Shown here: in pieces, positions 17,960-26,797 of the stretch
Numbering within the stretch: the first letter of the stretch is position 1
Layout of the letters: each line of letters opens with the position of its first letter
NCBI RefSeq assembly: GCF_011299095.1
Contig: NZ_CP049889.1
Coordinates: 1,716,501 to 1,780,500, forward strand
Length of the DNA: 64,000 nt
Source: Jeotgalibaca porci
GTDB taxonomy: Bacteria > Bacillota > Bacilli > Lactobacillales > Aerococcaceae
Direction of reading: 5' to 3'
The notes under the pieces: model-generated
What the model was told of the DNA's origin: nothing
What the model saw: the letters and a program-made list of their open reading frames with translations, nothing else
Databases searched by the model: none
Translations under genes and position numbers: made by a program

Positions 17960-18499
17960 GTGTTTGAAGTCAATTTTTTTGAAAAGAAACAAAAGAATTA
18001 CCTTCCTGCTTTGCTAGGGGCCTTTACTCTTATAATGATAATGGGGATCGGTCTGTATTTTTTCACTGCCTACACCTCACTGGTCCGTCAAGATGAACGG
18101 AATAAAGAATGGTTGGTCACTGAAGCGGAGCAGGTTCTGGTTTCGCGCCAGATAAAGAATTACGCAGAAACAACAATGCAACTGAATGATGAAAAATCGC
18201 TTTTTGAAGAAATGGAATATCCGATGGCAACAGCTGCGGAACTTCTCGTTAAGCGTATTCCGGGCGGTTCTGGAAATATTACATCCTTTTATTTGTCCGC
18301 TGAAAATCAACTGACGTTAGTTTTGGGAAATCTATCCGTAACGCAGATTGATGAAACAGTACTGGATTTACGTAAACAGGATTATGTCGCGAATGTACAA
18401 CTAATCCGGGTGGAGTCTGATGCTGAGGATACTGGTTCGTTAGCGGAAATTTGGGTTACCCTTGATGAAGCGACTTTGAGAGGGGAGGCGGCGCAATGA
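17960..18499 (+). CDS. pilN: Pilus alignment protein PilN
   Basis: A 179-residue protein. A short cytoplasmic tail (VNFFEKKQ, matching the PilM-binding INLLP-type motif in position), one membrane helix at about 17-37, a coiled coil and a C-terminal ferredoxin-like domain are expected. The start is GTG 17960, 9 bases after AAAGGAGG. Its last four bases overlap the pilO start (ATGA), implying coupling. Confidence 0.82.
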   Translation: MFEVNFFEKKQKNYLPALLGAFTLIMIMGIGLYFFTAYTSLVRQDERNKEWLVTEAEQVLVSRQIKNYAETTMQLNDEKSLFEEMEYPMATAAELLVKRIPGGSGNITSFYLSAENQLTLVLGNLSVTQIDETVLDLRKQDYVANVQLIRVESDAEDTGSLAEIWVTLDEATLRGEAAQ

Positions 18500-19041
18500 A
18501 ATTAGAGTGGAATCGTACGGCCTTAATCATTGTCTTTAGTATGGTTACCCTGGCGCTAGGAAGCTTTGCATACGGGCAGTTATATGTCATGACGCCTCTT
18601 AAGGAGCAAACCGAAGTGGTCGCAAACACCGTTGATGATCAAAAAGCGTTATTGGTAGCTTACCCGCCCGATGAAGCGTTATTAAAAGAGAAAAAAACAG
18701 AGTATGATGCAACACAACCTTTTTTACCAGAAGGCGAAAAGGTGAATAATGATGTTGTTGCGTTGGAAAAAGCAGCGGGCAAAAGTAATGTGAAAGTCAC
18801 AAGCTTCGCGCGTAGTACGGAACCGGAAGCAATTGAAGGCATGGATCCGCGTTACCGTGCCAGCGTGTATGAAGTAACGCTGACAAGCGCCAGCCCTGAT
18901 AATATGATTAACTTGTTGGAGGAATTGACGACCATGGAACGCGTCTGGAACATCCAAGCGTTTCATTTTGAAAAAGATACCCAAGAAGCATACAGTGGTT
19001 CATTTAGCGTCACGTTTTACAGCCACGATGCAACTGAATAA
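18496..19041 (+). CDS. pilO: Pilus alignment protein PilO
   Basis: A 181-residue protein with one membrane helix at about 9-28, a coiled-coil stretch to about 75 and a C-terminal domain ending in FSVTFYSHDATE. It partners PilN to form the membrane-spanning alignment complex. It is the last gene of the pilus cluster. No secretin or PilP gene follows, as expected without an outer membrane. Confidence 0.82.
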   Translation: MKLEWNRTALIIVFSMVTLALGSFAYGQLYVMTPLKEQTEVVANTVDDQKALLVAYPPDEALLKEKKTEYDATQPFLPEGEKVNNDVVALEKAAGKSNVKVTSFARSTEPEAIEGMDPRYRASVYEVTLTSASPDNMINLLEELTTMERVWNIQAFHFEKDTQEAYSGSFSVTFYSHDATE

Positions 19042-19045
19042 CGAT

Positions 19046-19080
19046 TGAAAGACTGGAAGCGTTTGTTTCCAGTCTTTTTT
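19046..19080 (+). terminator. Terminator closing the pilus cluster
   Basis: GAAAGACTGGAA pairs with TTTCCAGTCTTT and is followed by a T run. Confidence 0.88.
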
Positions 19081-19093
19081 TGCGGAAAAGGGG

Positions 19094-19145
19094 TTGTATC
19101 GGCAAAGGTCTATTCAAAACAAACAACTCTTGCCGACCGATACAA
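19094..19145. repeat. Imperfect palindrome, TTGCCGACC family
   Basis: TTGTATCGG...CAA at the left is complementary to TTGCCGACCGATACAA at the right except for a four-base insertion. It shares its TTGCCGACC core with 33149-33210. It sits directly after a terminator. Confidence 0.55.
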
Positions 19146-19260
19146 AATTAAAGAACAATCCCAAGACCAAGTCTAGGCACCTTGAATGTAAATGGGTTAT
19201 AATAGCAACAAGAACATTAGAATGATTATTAAATAAGAATTTCTATTCAAAAGGGGAAAC

Positions 19261-20697
19261 ATGAATATGAAAAGAATTGCCATTGTTGGTGTGGGGGTAA
19301 CGGGCATCAGTGTCTTGAAAGAAATGGCTGCCCACGACTACTACCAAAATTTTGAAATTGTGCTTTTTAATGAACCGCGCACGCTTGGAACAGGCGTCCC
19401 TTATCAAGATGATTCAGAGTTGCTTTTGATTAATCAAACTGCAGATACGATGAGTTTAGAAGAGGAAGACAAGTACGATTTTGTGAAATGGGTCCAAGTG
19501 AATAAGGATTCTACCGCTGGAAACAAGGATTTTATTCCACGGAAATGGTACGGTGAATACTTAAAAGAGAAGCTGAAGAGTGCTGTGGCTATTTTGAATC
19601 CGACCATCATCCAGGAAAACGTGGAAGTCATCCGTGTTCTAAAAGATGGAACGTATCATATTGAATCAGCGACCACGCAAGGAGAATTCGATAAGGTTCA
19701 CCTTTGTACGGGACAATTACCTTATCAAGACCCGTATCATTTGAAGGACCATCCGCATTTCGTCTATCATCCGTATCCGGTCGAAGAGAAATTAAGTCAT
19801 TTTCCAGAAGGGAGCCGGATTGGTGTCATTGGAACGGGTTTAACATCCATTGATTTGATGCGTTTTTTAAGAAATCAAAACAAAAATCTTACTCTTGGCT
19901 TCTTTGCCAGAAACGCCCATTTTTCTTTATATCGCGGGTTGGAATACGATAAAGACCTGAAGTTTTTAACTCTTGAGAACTTGGAGAAAGAGAAGCAAAT
20001 GCACGGTGGATTTGTTACTTTTTCAAAGATATTGGAATGGTTCCATTTAGAATGCCAAGATAAAGGGATTGATTTTCAAGATTTAACGTACCGCTTCGGA
20101 AAAGGCTCGAAGGAGCAATTAAATCATTTATTAGAGGAAAATACAGACTTGGGTGTTCTACAGGGAATTATCCACAAGCTGGACTTCTATTTGGCAGATT
20201 TGATGGCTGCGTTGACTCAAGAAGACCGGGAACTATTTTACACAGACTATGAACCGCTATTCCGTCATTTCAGAACACCGATGCCCAAAGAATCATTGGA
20301 GCGTTTGATGGATGCCTGGAACACAGGGGAAATTCAAGTATGGGAAAATATGGAAGCCGTAGAGATGCTTGAAGAACGCTTCAAAGTGAAATTGGAGGAT
20401 GAAGAGGTTGAAGTTGATTACTTAATCAATGCAACTGGACAGAATCAGATTCTAACGAACAGTGAACTGCCGACGGATTTGTTGAGGCAACTTATCAACG
20501 AACGGATTCTGCAGCCGGAAACATTCGGTGGTGTACAAGTTCTTTGGCCGGGAGCAGAGGCGATCAGCCCACGTTATGGCGTTTTGAATAATTTGTATGT
20601 CCACGGGCAGTTAGTGATCGGCCTGCAATATGGCAACAACGCGCATCTTTTGATGAAGCAAGCGCGTAAAGTGGTTCGTCATGATTTAACTAAATAA
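19261..20697 (+). CDS. FAD/NAD(P)-binding protein, HcpA/YdhS-like family
   Basis: A 478-residue soluble flavoprotein. Residues 5-35 form a Rossmann dinucleotide loop (IAIVGVGVTGISVL), followed by a TLGTGVPY stretch typical of the FAD-NAD(P)-binding family. A second nucleotide loop (RIGVIGTGLTSIDLM) is near 185, and ATGQN is near 395. Substrate and reaction are unknown, and it stands alone between two terminators. ATG 19261 is 4 bases, and ATG 19267 10 bases, after AAGGGG; either is possible. Confidence 0.7.
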   Translation: MNMKRIAIVGVGVTGISVLKEMAAHDYYQNFEIVLFNEPRTLGTGVPYQDDSELLLINQTADTMSLEEEDKYDFVKWVQVNKDSTAGNKDFIPRKWYGEYLKEKLKSAVAILNPTIIQENVEVIRVLKDGTYHIESATTQGEFDKVHLCTGQLPYQDPYHLKDHPHFVYHPYPVEEKLSHFPEGSRIGVIGTGLTSIDLMRFLRNQNKNLTLGFFARNAHFSLYRGLEYDKDLKFLTLENLEKEKQMHGGFVTFSKILEWFHLECQDKGIDFQDLTYRFGKGSKEQLNHLLEENTDLGVLQGIIHKLDFYLADLMAALTQEDRELFYTDYEPLFRHFRTPMPKESLERLMDAWNTGEIQVWENMEAVEMLEERFKVKLEDEEVEVDYLINATGQNQILTNSELPTDLLRQLINERILQPETFGGVQVLWPGAEAISPRYGVLNNLYVHGQLVIGLQYGNNAHLLMKQARKVVRHDLTK

Positions 20698-20704
20698 CCA
20701 AAAG

Positions 20705-20739
20705 AAACGCACGCCCGATTATTCCGGAGCGTGCGTTTT
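20705..20739 (+). terminator. Terminator after the flavoprotein gene
   Basis: A long stem (AAACGCACGC with GCGTGCGTTT, plus an inner CCG/CGG) is followed by T. Confidence 0.88.
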
Positions 20740-20893
20740 AGATTGATTTCGAATGGTTCACGGTAAGAACGTCACATAAAATAATTCTGGGATTGTTATT
20801 TCAGAGTCCGCTTCTTACTTGGTCTTCACAATTATATACAACATTCAACGTCGAAATCTGTCATAATATAAATAAAAACGGGGAGAAATGACG

Positions 20894-21622
20894 ATGAAAT
20901 TACAAAAATCACTTTTTTCATGGTTCTCCAAAGAGTTGGCGCATCCGGAAGCATTTTTTTCATTTTTACAACAACATGGTATCACAGCGATTTACCAACA
21001 TGTGACCCCCAATGATATGCAGGAAACAATTGCGCGTTTTATCAAACGTGGGCGCCAAGCCAATGTAAAAGTCTTCTTATTGGCAGGCGAAGCGAACTGG
21101 GCACTTGAGCCGAAAGACCTTCACCGTCACATTGAACAAGCTACTAAATGGGACGGGATTGTGGTTGATGTGGAACCTTATTTGCTGAAGGGCTTCAACA
21201 AAGAAATCATGGCGGCTTATGTGTCAGCGATGCGAAATGCCTATCAAAAAGCCCATAGTCTGGGAGTTTCCTTCATTCTGTGTATTCCTTACTTTTATGA
21301 TTCTCTGGGATTTACCGCAGAATTGGAAGTCTTGATTCGCGACTGTTGCGACGGAGTAACCATTATGAATTATTACCGCGGGCAAGAAATCCCTCATATA
21401 GAGACGGAAGCGAGTCTCTGCCACCTTCACCAGAAGACTTTGGAAACAATCTATGAACTGCAGCCACCCGGGAAACATGATCTGAAAGATATAAATACGT
21501 ATTATCATTTAGGACTGAAAAAAGTAGACGAGAATTTCCGAACTTTAGCCAAACATTACCAAAATCAAGAGGTTAAAATAAGTTACCATGAGTTTGTTTA
21601 TTTTCAAGAACTGGCGGAATGA
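20894..21622 (+). CDS. Uncharacterised TIM-barrel-like protein
   Basis: A 242-residue cytoplasmic protein without signal or membrane segment. Alternating strand-helix pattern and the motif GIVVDVEPY near residue 93 resemble the catalytic strand of glycoside hydrolases of the GH18/GH25-like barrels; later strands are SFILCIPYFYD and VTIMNYY. I cannot assign an activity: a second acidic residue is suggested but not proven. ATG 20894 has 8-base spacing from GGGAG; ATG 20888 is too close. It ends 90 bases before prs. Confidence 0.5.
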   Translation: MKLQKSLFSWFSKELAHPEAFFSFLQQHGITAIYQHVTPNDMQETIARFIKRGRQANVKVFLLAGEANWALEPKDLHRHIEQATKWDGIVVDVEPYLLKGFNKEIMAAYVSAMRNAYQKAHSLGVSFILCIPYFYDSLGFTAELEVLIRDCCDGVTIMNYYRGQEIPHIETEASLCHLHQKTLETIYELQPPGKHDLKDINTYYHLGLKKVDENFRTLAKHYQNQEVKISYHEFVYFQELAE

Positions 21623-21712
21623 AAAAGGAATGCAGAAACTGTTTTAATGTCTCTAGATAATTCAGTGAAACATGTTAAACTAGAAGTAACTAAGGAATTG
21701 GGGGAGACGTTA

Positions 21713-22666
21713 TTGAATATTGAAGAAGAACAGCAATTTACCGTATTTTCACTTAATTCGAACAGACCGTTAGCCGAAAAAGTTGCAGAGAGCCTTAATG
21801 TGAAATTAGGGAAGGCTTCTGTTATCCAACATAGTGATGGGGAGACTAAGATTGTTATTGAAGAGAGTGTTCGTGGACAGCATGTTTTTCTAATTCAATC
21901 AAACTGCCACCGGGTAAATGAGAATATTATGGAGATGCTCATTTTGATGGATGCGCTCAAGCGTGCAAGCGCTCTGACAATCAACGTAGTTTTGCCGTAC
22001 TACGCCTATGCAAGACAAGACCGTAAAGCACTACCAAGAGAGCCGATTACGGCAAAATTAGTCGCAGACTTATTGCAGACAGCTGGTGCTGATCGGGTGA
22101 TTTCACTTGATTTACATGCACCTCAAATCCAGGGATTCTTTGATATTCCAGTGGATCATTTATCCGCAACCAAGCTACTGGCAGAGCATTTTGTGAATCT
22201 TGGCTTGGGGGGAGAAGGAACAGTTGTCGTAGCTCCGAATCACAGTGGTGTCAGCCGCAGTCGCCAAATGGCAGATTGCCTGAAAGTTCCGATTGCGATT
22301 GTGGATAAGCGCTCAAATACGCCGCGCGCACCTAAGTCCGTCAATGTTATCGGTGATGTGAAAGATAAAATTTGTATCCTTTTTGACGACTTAATTGATA
22401 CGGGAACCACCGTAGCATTAGCCGCTGAAGTTCTAAAAGAAAAAGGGGCAACAAAAATCTATGTTGCAGCAACGCATGCTGTTTTCTCCGGAGACGCAGC
22501 AAACTTCTTGGAAAAATCAAGTATCGAGCAGGTGATCGTAACAGACTCTATTTATTTGCCGGAAGACAAGGTTTTTAACAAATTAACACAAATCAGTGTG
22601 GCAGACTTAATCGCGTATGCCATCACGTGTGTCTATGAAGAAAGATCCTTACATAGCGAAGATTAA
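21713..22666 (+). CDS. prs: Ribose-phosphate pyrophosphokinase
   Basis: A 317-residue enzyme that makes PRPP from ribose 5-phosphate and ATP for nucleotide, His and Trp synthesis. The ATP-binding region YYAYARQDRK is near 92, the PRPP synthetase signature region is DLHAPQIQGFFDIPVDHL near 129, and the ribose-5-phosphate loop is ILFDDLIDTGTT near 220. A longer frame opens at ATG 21647, but GGGGGAG at 21700-21705 is 7 bases before TTG 21713, giving the usual family length. The long form would add 22 unlikely residues. Confidence 0.9.
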   Translation: MNIEEEQQFTVFSLNSNRPLAEKVAESLNVKLGKASVIQHSDGETKIVIEESVRGQHVFLIQSNCHRVNENIMEMLILMDALKRASALTINVVLPYYAYARQDRKALPREPITAKLVADLLQTAGADRVISLDLHAPQIQGFFDIPVDHLSATKLLAEHFVNLGLGGEGTVVVAPNHSGVSRSRQMADCLKVPIAIVDKRSNTPRAPKSVNVIGDVKDKICILFDDLIDTGTTVALAAEVLKEKGATKIYVAATHAVFSGDAANFLEKSSIEQVIVTDSIYLPEDKVFNKLTQISVADLIAYAITCVYEERSLHSED

Positions 22667-22675
22667 TTATGAATG

Positions 22676-22726
22676 GAAGAAGCGTTTATCACGGAGCTGT
22701 GGAGCTGAGGATAAACGCTTCTTTTA
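22676..22726 (+). terminator. Terminator after prs
   Basis: AAGCGTTTATC and GATAAACGCTT form a strong stem with a 20-base apical region and a TTTT tail. Confidence 0.85.
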
Positions 22727-22798
22727 AAAGACTTAACGAGAGTTTTTGTATCCATTACGTTAAAATAAAGAAAACAATCAGTCGAGGGGGACTTCCAA

Positions 22799-23698
22799 AT
22801 GGTAAAGAGATTAATTAGTGCAAATACGTCTGAAATTATGGCAATGAGCCGGGAAGAACTGTTACAAAGTATCCACGCCAGTGATGGTCGGGTCGTACTT
22901 TCCGAAAACATAGTGACGCGCGAAACGATTGTGGCTGAAGTAACCAATGCTGAGATTGCGAAATCTTTTGGGGCCGATTTAATTTTATTGAATACGTTGG
23001 ATGTTTTGGAACCAAAAATATTTGGATTGGATTTACAAGAAAAGACAGTGATTGAGCGCCTGCATCATCTCGTTGGAGCACCCATCGGAGTGAATTTAGA
23101 ACCGATCGATTTAGATGCGGAAATGACGGAAGAGGCCTTAAAAATCGGAAATGGTCGTCAAGCCAACGCGGAGGCTTTCAAACGAATCGAAACGGATAAG
23201 TATGACTTCGTTTGTTTGACGGGCAATCCGGCAACGGGTGTCAGCAATACGCAGATTATTTCCGCAATCAAATTAGCGAAAGAGCATTACAGCGGGATTA
23301 TTATCGCTGGGAAAATGCACAGTTCTGGAGTAAATGAGCCGGTTGTGACTTTAGAAGATGTAAAGCACTTTTTAGTAGCTGGAGCGGATATTATTCTGGT
23401 TCCGGCGGTCGGAACGGTTCCAGGATTTGACGAGGATCAAATGAAAGCCATTGTTAAAGAAGTCCATGCGCAAGGTGCGCTTGTGTTGAGTGCCATGGGA
23501 ACAAGTCAAGAAAGTTCTGAGCCAGAGATGGTACGGGACATTGCGATTAAAAATAAAATTTGTGGTGTCGATATGCATCATATTGGCGATTCCGGCTACG
23601 GTGGGTTAGCTCCGGTCGAAAATATCTTTGCCTTGAGCAAAGCAATCCGGGGTCAGCGTCATGCAGTTTCTCGGATGGCGCGCTCAATCAATCGATAA
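22799..23698 (+). CDS. Putative TIM-barrel protein (PEP phosphonomutase-like/DUF7916 group)
   Basis: A 299-residue soluble protein with regular strand-helix alternation: ADLILLNTLD, GAPIGVNLEP, FVCLTGNP, GIIIAGKMHSSG, ADIILVPAVGTVPG, ALVLSAMGTSQESSE and a C-terminal GDSGYGG phosphate-type loop. I place it with a barrel family common in Firmicutes whose members are loosely annotated as phosphonomutase or HAD-like, without known function. It begins just after AGGGGGAC and ends 22 bases before the next gene, likely cotranscribed. Confidence 0.55.
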   Translation: MVKRLISANTSEIMAMSREELLQSIHASDGRVVLSENIVTRETIVAEVTNAEIAKSFGADLILLNTLDVLEPKIFGLDLQEKTVIERLHHLVGAPIGVNLEPIDLDAEMTEEALKIGNGRQANAEAFKRIETDKYDFVCLTGNPATGVSNTQIISAIKLAKEHYSGIIIAGKMHSSGVNEPVVTLEDVKHFLVAGADIILVPAVGTVPGFDEDQMKAIVKEVHAQGALVLSAMGTSQESSEPEMVRDIAIKNKICGVDMHHIGDSGYGGLAPVENIFALSKAIRGQRHAVSRMARSINR

Positions 23699-23719
23699 AA
23701 AGGAGGTAGATCCAACGGA

Positions 23720-24853
23720 ATGGACAAAAAATTAGATGCAACAATCATCAAGTATTTATTAGTTATCTTTGGTTTATTACTCATTTACAATTATTCATCA
23801 ACGATTGTAGTGTTGATGGGGTTCATGCTAAATGTTTTACGCCCGTTAATTATCGGAGGCTTAATTGCTTATCTACTTAATATTATTGTCGTGCGGTTGG
23901 AACGTTCGCTGCTACGTAAGGTTAAAGCAACGAAACCCTTTATAGCCCGTGTAATCAGTGTGGTATCGGCGGTATTTATAGTTGGGTTGGTCATTTATTT
24001 GATTATTAAGCTGATTGTGCCACAAGTGTTAACCATTTTAACCGGGCTCGTTCAAGGGTTGCCGTTATTAGTTTCGCAGATTCAAACTTTTATTGAAGAT
24101 AGTGACGCTTCTGAAGTTTTTAACTTTTTCGGTAATAACTTGATTTCGGACTTTAATAACTATAGCCAACGTATTTTGAATTTTGCCACCACAAGCGTGA
24201 ACCAATTATTATCATCCGTGATGCAAGTGGTTGGTGGTGCGACGACAGCGTTATTCTCGTTTGTGATAGCTTTTTCATTTGCTATGTATCTTTTATTTGG
24301 GAAAGAACGCTTAACGAAGCAAATGAGTACGCTGGGCAGAGCATTTTTGTCGCCTAAAACGTATAATCGTGTGGCGACACTCTTGGATATAACTGACCAT
24401 AACTTCTCAGGATTTTTTGTGGGACAAACATTGGAAGCTGTTATTTTAGGAACTTTGTGTGGTGTAGGGATGCTGTTATTCCGCTTACCGTTTGCATTGA
24501 CAATCGGAACATTCATCGGATTTACGGCTTTGATTCCGTTATTCGGGGCATGGGCTGGAGCAGCAGTCGGATTCTTGTTGATTGCTTCCCAAGATCTTTC
24601 ACAAGCTGTATTCTTCATTATTTATATCATCATTTTACAACAGCTAGAGTCGAATTTAATTTATCCACGTGTTGTGGGAAATAGTATCGGTATTCCAGGT
24701 ATTTGGGTTTTAGTTGCTATTACAATCGGGGCAGGTGTTGGTGGAATTGCCGGCATGCTTTTAGGGGTTCCGGTGTTTGCGACTGTTTACCAAGTAATAG
24801 GTATTTTGACCAAAAAGAGATTACAAATGAAACAACTGGCGACGGAGGAGTAA
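23720..24853 (+). CDS. AI-2E family (PerM/YtvI) membrane permease
   Basis: A 377-residue protein with hydrophobic segments near 10-45, 72-95, 170-195, 235-285, 290-320 and 330-360. The conserved PLFGAWAGA stretch near 273 and PRVVGNSIGIPGIWVL near 318 are typical of the AI-2E transporter family. The family name comes from one member; substrates range from signals to ions, so function here is open. The ribosome site AAAGGAGG is about 13 bases upstream of ATG 23720, a long spacing. Confidence 0.85.
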   Translation: MDKKLDATIIKYLLVIFGLLLIYNYSSTIVVLMGFMLNVLRPLIIGGLIAYLLNIIVVRLERSLLRKVKATKPFIARVISVVSAVFIVGLVIYLIIKLIVPQVLTILTGLVQGLPLLVSQIQTFIEDSDASEVFNFFGNNLISDFNNYSQRILNFATTSVNQLLSSVMQVVGGATTALFSFVIAFSFAMYLLFGKERLTKQMSTLGRAFLSPKTYNRVATLLDITDHNFSGFFVGQTLEAVILGTLCGVGMLLFRLPFALTIGTFIGFTALIPLFGAWAGAAVGFLLIASQDLSQAVFFIIYIIILQQLESNLIYPRVVGNSIGIPGIWVLVAITIGAGVGGIAGMLLGVPVFATVYQVIGILTKKRLQMKQLATEE

Positions 24854-24871
24854 CTCTGCTGCCAGTTTTTT
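24834..24871 (+). terminator. Terminator overlapping the end of the permease gene
   Basis: AACTGGC pairs with GCCAGTT, an inner GAG/CTC spans the stop codon, and seven T follow. Confidence 0.8.
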
Positions 24872-24900
24872 TATTATGCGCCGACTCAAACGGTATTTTT

Positions 24901-25073
24901 GATCTGAGTGCGCAGTTCTTACTCCAACCTGCGCACTCAAATAGGAAAATAGATCTGAGTGCGCAGTTTTTACTCTAACCTGCGCACTCAAACGGGAAAA
25001 GGGATCTGAGTGCGCAGTTCTTACTCCAACCTGCGCACTCAAACGGGAAAATGGGTCTGAGTGCGCAGTTTTT
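24901..25073. repeat. Tandem array, 51-bp palindromic unit, about 3.4 copies
   Basis: Units start at 24901, 24952 and 25003, with a partial at 25054. Each has TGAGTGCGCAG, 13 bases, CTGCGCACTCA. The same unit in opposite orientation forms the array at 33013-33132. A half-related ACTCAAACGG sequence precedes it at 24883. Confidence 0.93.
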
Positions 25074-25078
25074 CGTAA

Positions 25079-25110
25079 AGCGAGTAATGATTGGCGCTTC
25101 ATTACCCAGG
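25079..25110. repeat. GAGTAATGA-family palindrome, second copy
   Basis: AAGCGAGTAATGATTGGCG followed by TTCATTACCC closely matches 8530-8563. Confidence 0.55.
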
Positions 25111-25150
25111 TTCGTTCTTTGTAAAACTATTTATTTTTTTTGACGAATAG

Positions 25151-25180
25151 TTGACTATACACCCTGCAAATTGATAGAAT
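25151..25180 (+). promoter_or_regulatory. Probable promoter of nagE
   Basis: TTGACT at 25151-25156 and TAGAAT at 25175-25180 with an 18-base spacer. The leader is about 80 bases. Confidence 0.6.
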
Positions 25181-25208
25181 TAGTTTATTAATAAGGAAAG
25201 GAGTATTT

Positions 25209-25238
25209 GTTGCCCTAAAGGCAATGAAAGCGATTTCG
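25209..25238 (+). promoter_or_regulatory. nagE leader hairpin and cre-like site
   Basis: A five-pair hairpin TTGCC/GGCAA (25209-25223) is followed by TGAAAGCGATTTCG (25225-25238), which fits the CcpA cre consensus except for its last base. Its position downstream of the promoter would allow roadblock repression by glucose. This is inference from pattern only. Confidence 0.45.
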
Positions 25239-25267
25239 TTTGTGGGCGAAGAATGGGAGGAATAATA

Positions 25268-26734
25268 ATGAAAACTTATTTTCAACGTTTAGGAAGATCA
25301 TTGATGTTGCCAGTGGCAGTTTTGCCAGCAGCGGCAATTTTGATGGGGATTGGTTATTGGATTGACCCGAGTGGTTGGGATGGCGAAAGTGTCGTTGCGG
25401 CATTTTTGATTAAATCCGGTGGTGCACTTATTGATAATATGGGTATTTTATTTGCTGTTGGGGTTGCTTTGGGGATGTCCAGAGACCGCGACGGCGCAGC
25501 CGCAATTAGTGGTTTAGTAGCTTGGCAGATTGTAACAACACTCTTATCGCCAGGATCAGTTTCAATGCTTCAAAGTATTGCTATTGAAGATGTGGATCCA
25601 TCTTTTGGTAAAATCCAAACACAATTTATCGGGATTCTCTGTGGTTTGATAGCAGGAGCTCTATACAATAAATTCCATAAAGTTACCTTGCCACAAGCAT
25701 TGGCGTTCTTTAGTGGAAAACGTTTGGTTCCAATCGTTACTTCATTTGTAATGATGGCAGTTTCAGTTGTCCTATTATTCGTTTGGCCACCTGTGTATAA
25801 TGCACTTGTTACATTCGGTACATCTATTTCAGAATTGGGTGCATTGGGTGCGGGTCTTTACGGCTTCTTCAACCGTTTGTTAATTCCAACAGGTCTACAT
25901 CATGCTTTGAACTCTGTATTCTGGTTCGATGTTGCGAATATCAATGATATTGGTAACTTCTGGTCTGGAAACGGAACACTTGGTGTAACAGGTATGTACC
26001 AAGCTGGTTACTTCCCAGTAATGATGTTTGGTCTGCCGGCAGGAGCTTTGGCAATGTACCATACTGCACGCGAAGACAAGAAAAAATTCACGGCATCCTT
26101 GATGATTGCAGCAGCATTTGCTTCATTCTTTACAGGGGTTACAGAGCCGCTTGAATTTGCATTCATGTTCGTTGCTCCAGCATTGTATATTGCGCATGCG
26201 GTATTGACAGGTATTTCACTATTTATCGCTGCATCTTTCCAATGGACAGCAGGCTTTGGTTTCTCTGCTGGTTTAGTTGACTATATTCTATCTTTCAACT
26301 TACCATTGGCAAATAAACCGTTTATGTTATTGCTACAAGGGTTATTATTTGCAGCATTGTACTACTTCTTGTTCCGTTTCATGATTACAAAATTCAACTT
26401 GATGACACCAGGACGTGGTGACGACGAGTTGGAGGAAGCAGTAGAGACGGACTCTGCAACTGCAGCACCAACAACTAAAGAAGCACGTTTCCGCCAACAA
26501 GCAGAAACAATTTTAGTTGGTTTGGGTGGTCCTGATAACATCCGTTCAATCGATAACTGTGCAACACGCTTGCGTTTGGAAATCGAAGATATGGATAAAA
26601 TTAACGAAAGCAAAATTAAATCAGCCGGCGTACCAGGCTTGAACCGCGTGAGCAAACATGACTTACAAGTTATTGTCGGAACTGAAGTTCAATTCGTAGC
26701 GGATGAGTTAATTAAGCTAAAATCAGATAAGTAA
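25268..26734 (+). CDS. nagE: PTS N-acetylglucosamine-type EIICB permease
   Basis: A 488-residue permease. Residues 1-380 are the EIIC channel, with LPVAVLPAAAILM, FNRLLIPTGLHH and GVTEPLEFAF, the last containing the sugar-binding Glu. An acidic linker at 385-405 leads to an EIIB domain with phosphorylated Cys in IDNCATRLRLE near 436. The sequence layout is very close to NagE, but no EIIA domain is fused. It imports and phosphorylates GlcNAc; nagA at 47203 would handle the product. A glucose-type relative cannot be fully excluded. GGGAGG is 7 bases before ATG 25268. Confidence 0.85.
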   Translation: MKTYFQRLGRSLMLPVAVLPAAAILMGIGYWIDPSGWDGESVVAAFLIKSGGALIDNMGILFAVGVALGMSRDRDGAAAISGLVAWQIVTTLLSPGSVSMLQSIAIEDVDPSFGKIQTQFIGILCGLIAGALYNKFHKVTLPQALAFFSGKRLVPIVTSFVMMAVSVVLLFVWPPVYNALVTFGTSISELGALGAGLYGFFNRLLIPTGLHHALNSVFWFDVANINDIGNFWSGNGTLGVTGMYQAGYFPVMMFGLPAGALAMYHTAREDKKKFTASLMIAAAFASFFTGVTEPLEFAFMFVAPALYIAHAVLTGISLFIAASFQWTAGFGFSAGLVDYILSFNLPLANKPFMLLLQGLLFAALYYFLFRFMITKFNLMTPGRGDDELEEAVETDSATAAPTTKEARFRQQAETILVGLGGPDNIRSIDNCATRLRLEIEDMDKINESKIKSAGVPGLNRVSKHDLQVIVGTEVQFVADELIKLKSDK

Positions 26735-26740
26735 AAATAT

Positions 26741-26779
26741 AAAAAAAGCAGCCCCTCATTTCCGAGGTGCTGCTTTTTT
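26741..26779. terminator. Bidirectional terminator between nagE and the YczE-type gene
   Basis: AAAAGCAGC/GCTGCTTTT with inner CCTC/GAGG is flanked by A and T runs, serving both convergent genes. Confidence 0.87.
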
Positions 26780-26797
26780 GAGTTCATCGACTTTCAT

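Noticed and set aside
9257-19041. Competence comG operon
   Set aside because: PilT, prepilin peptidase and PilMNO are present and the layout is that of a full type IV pilus; it could still contribute to DNA uptake.
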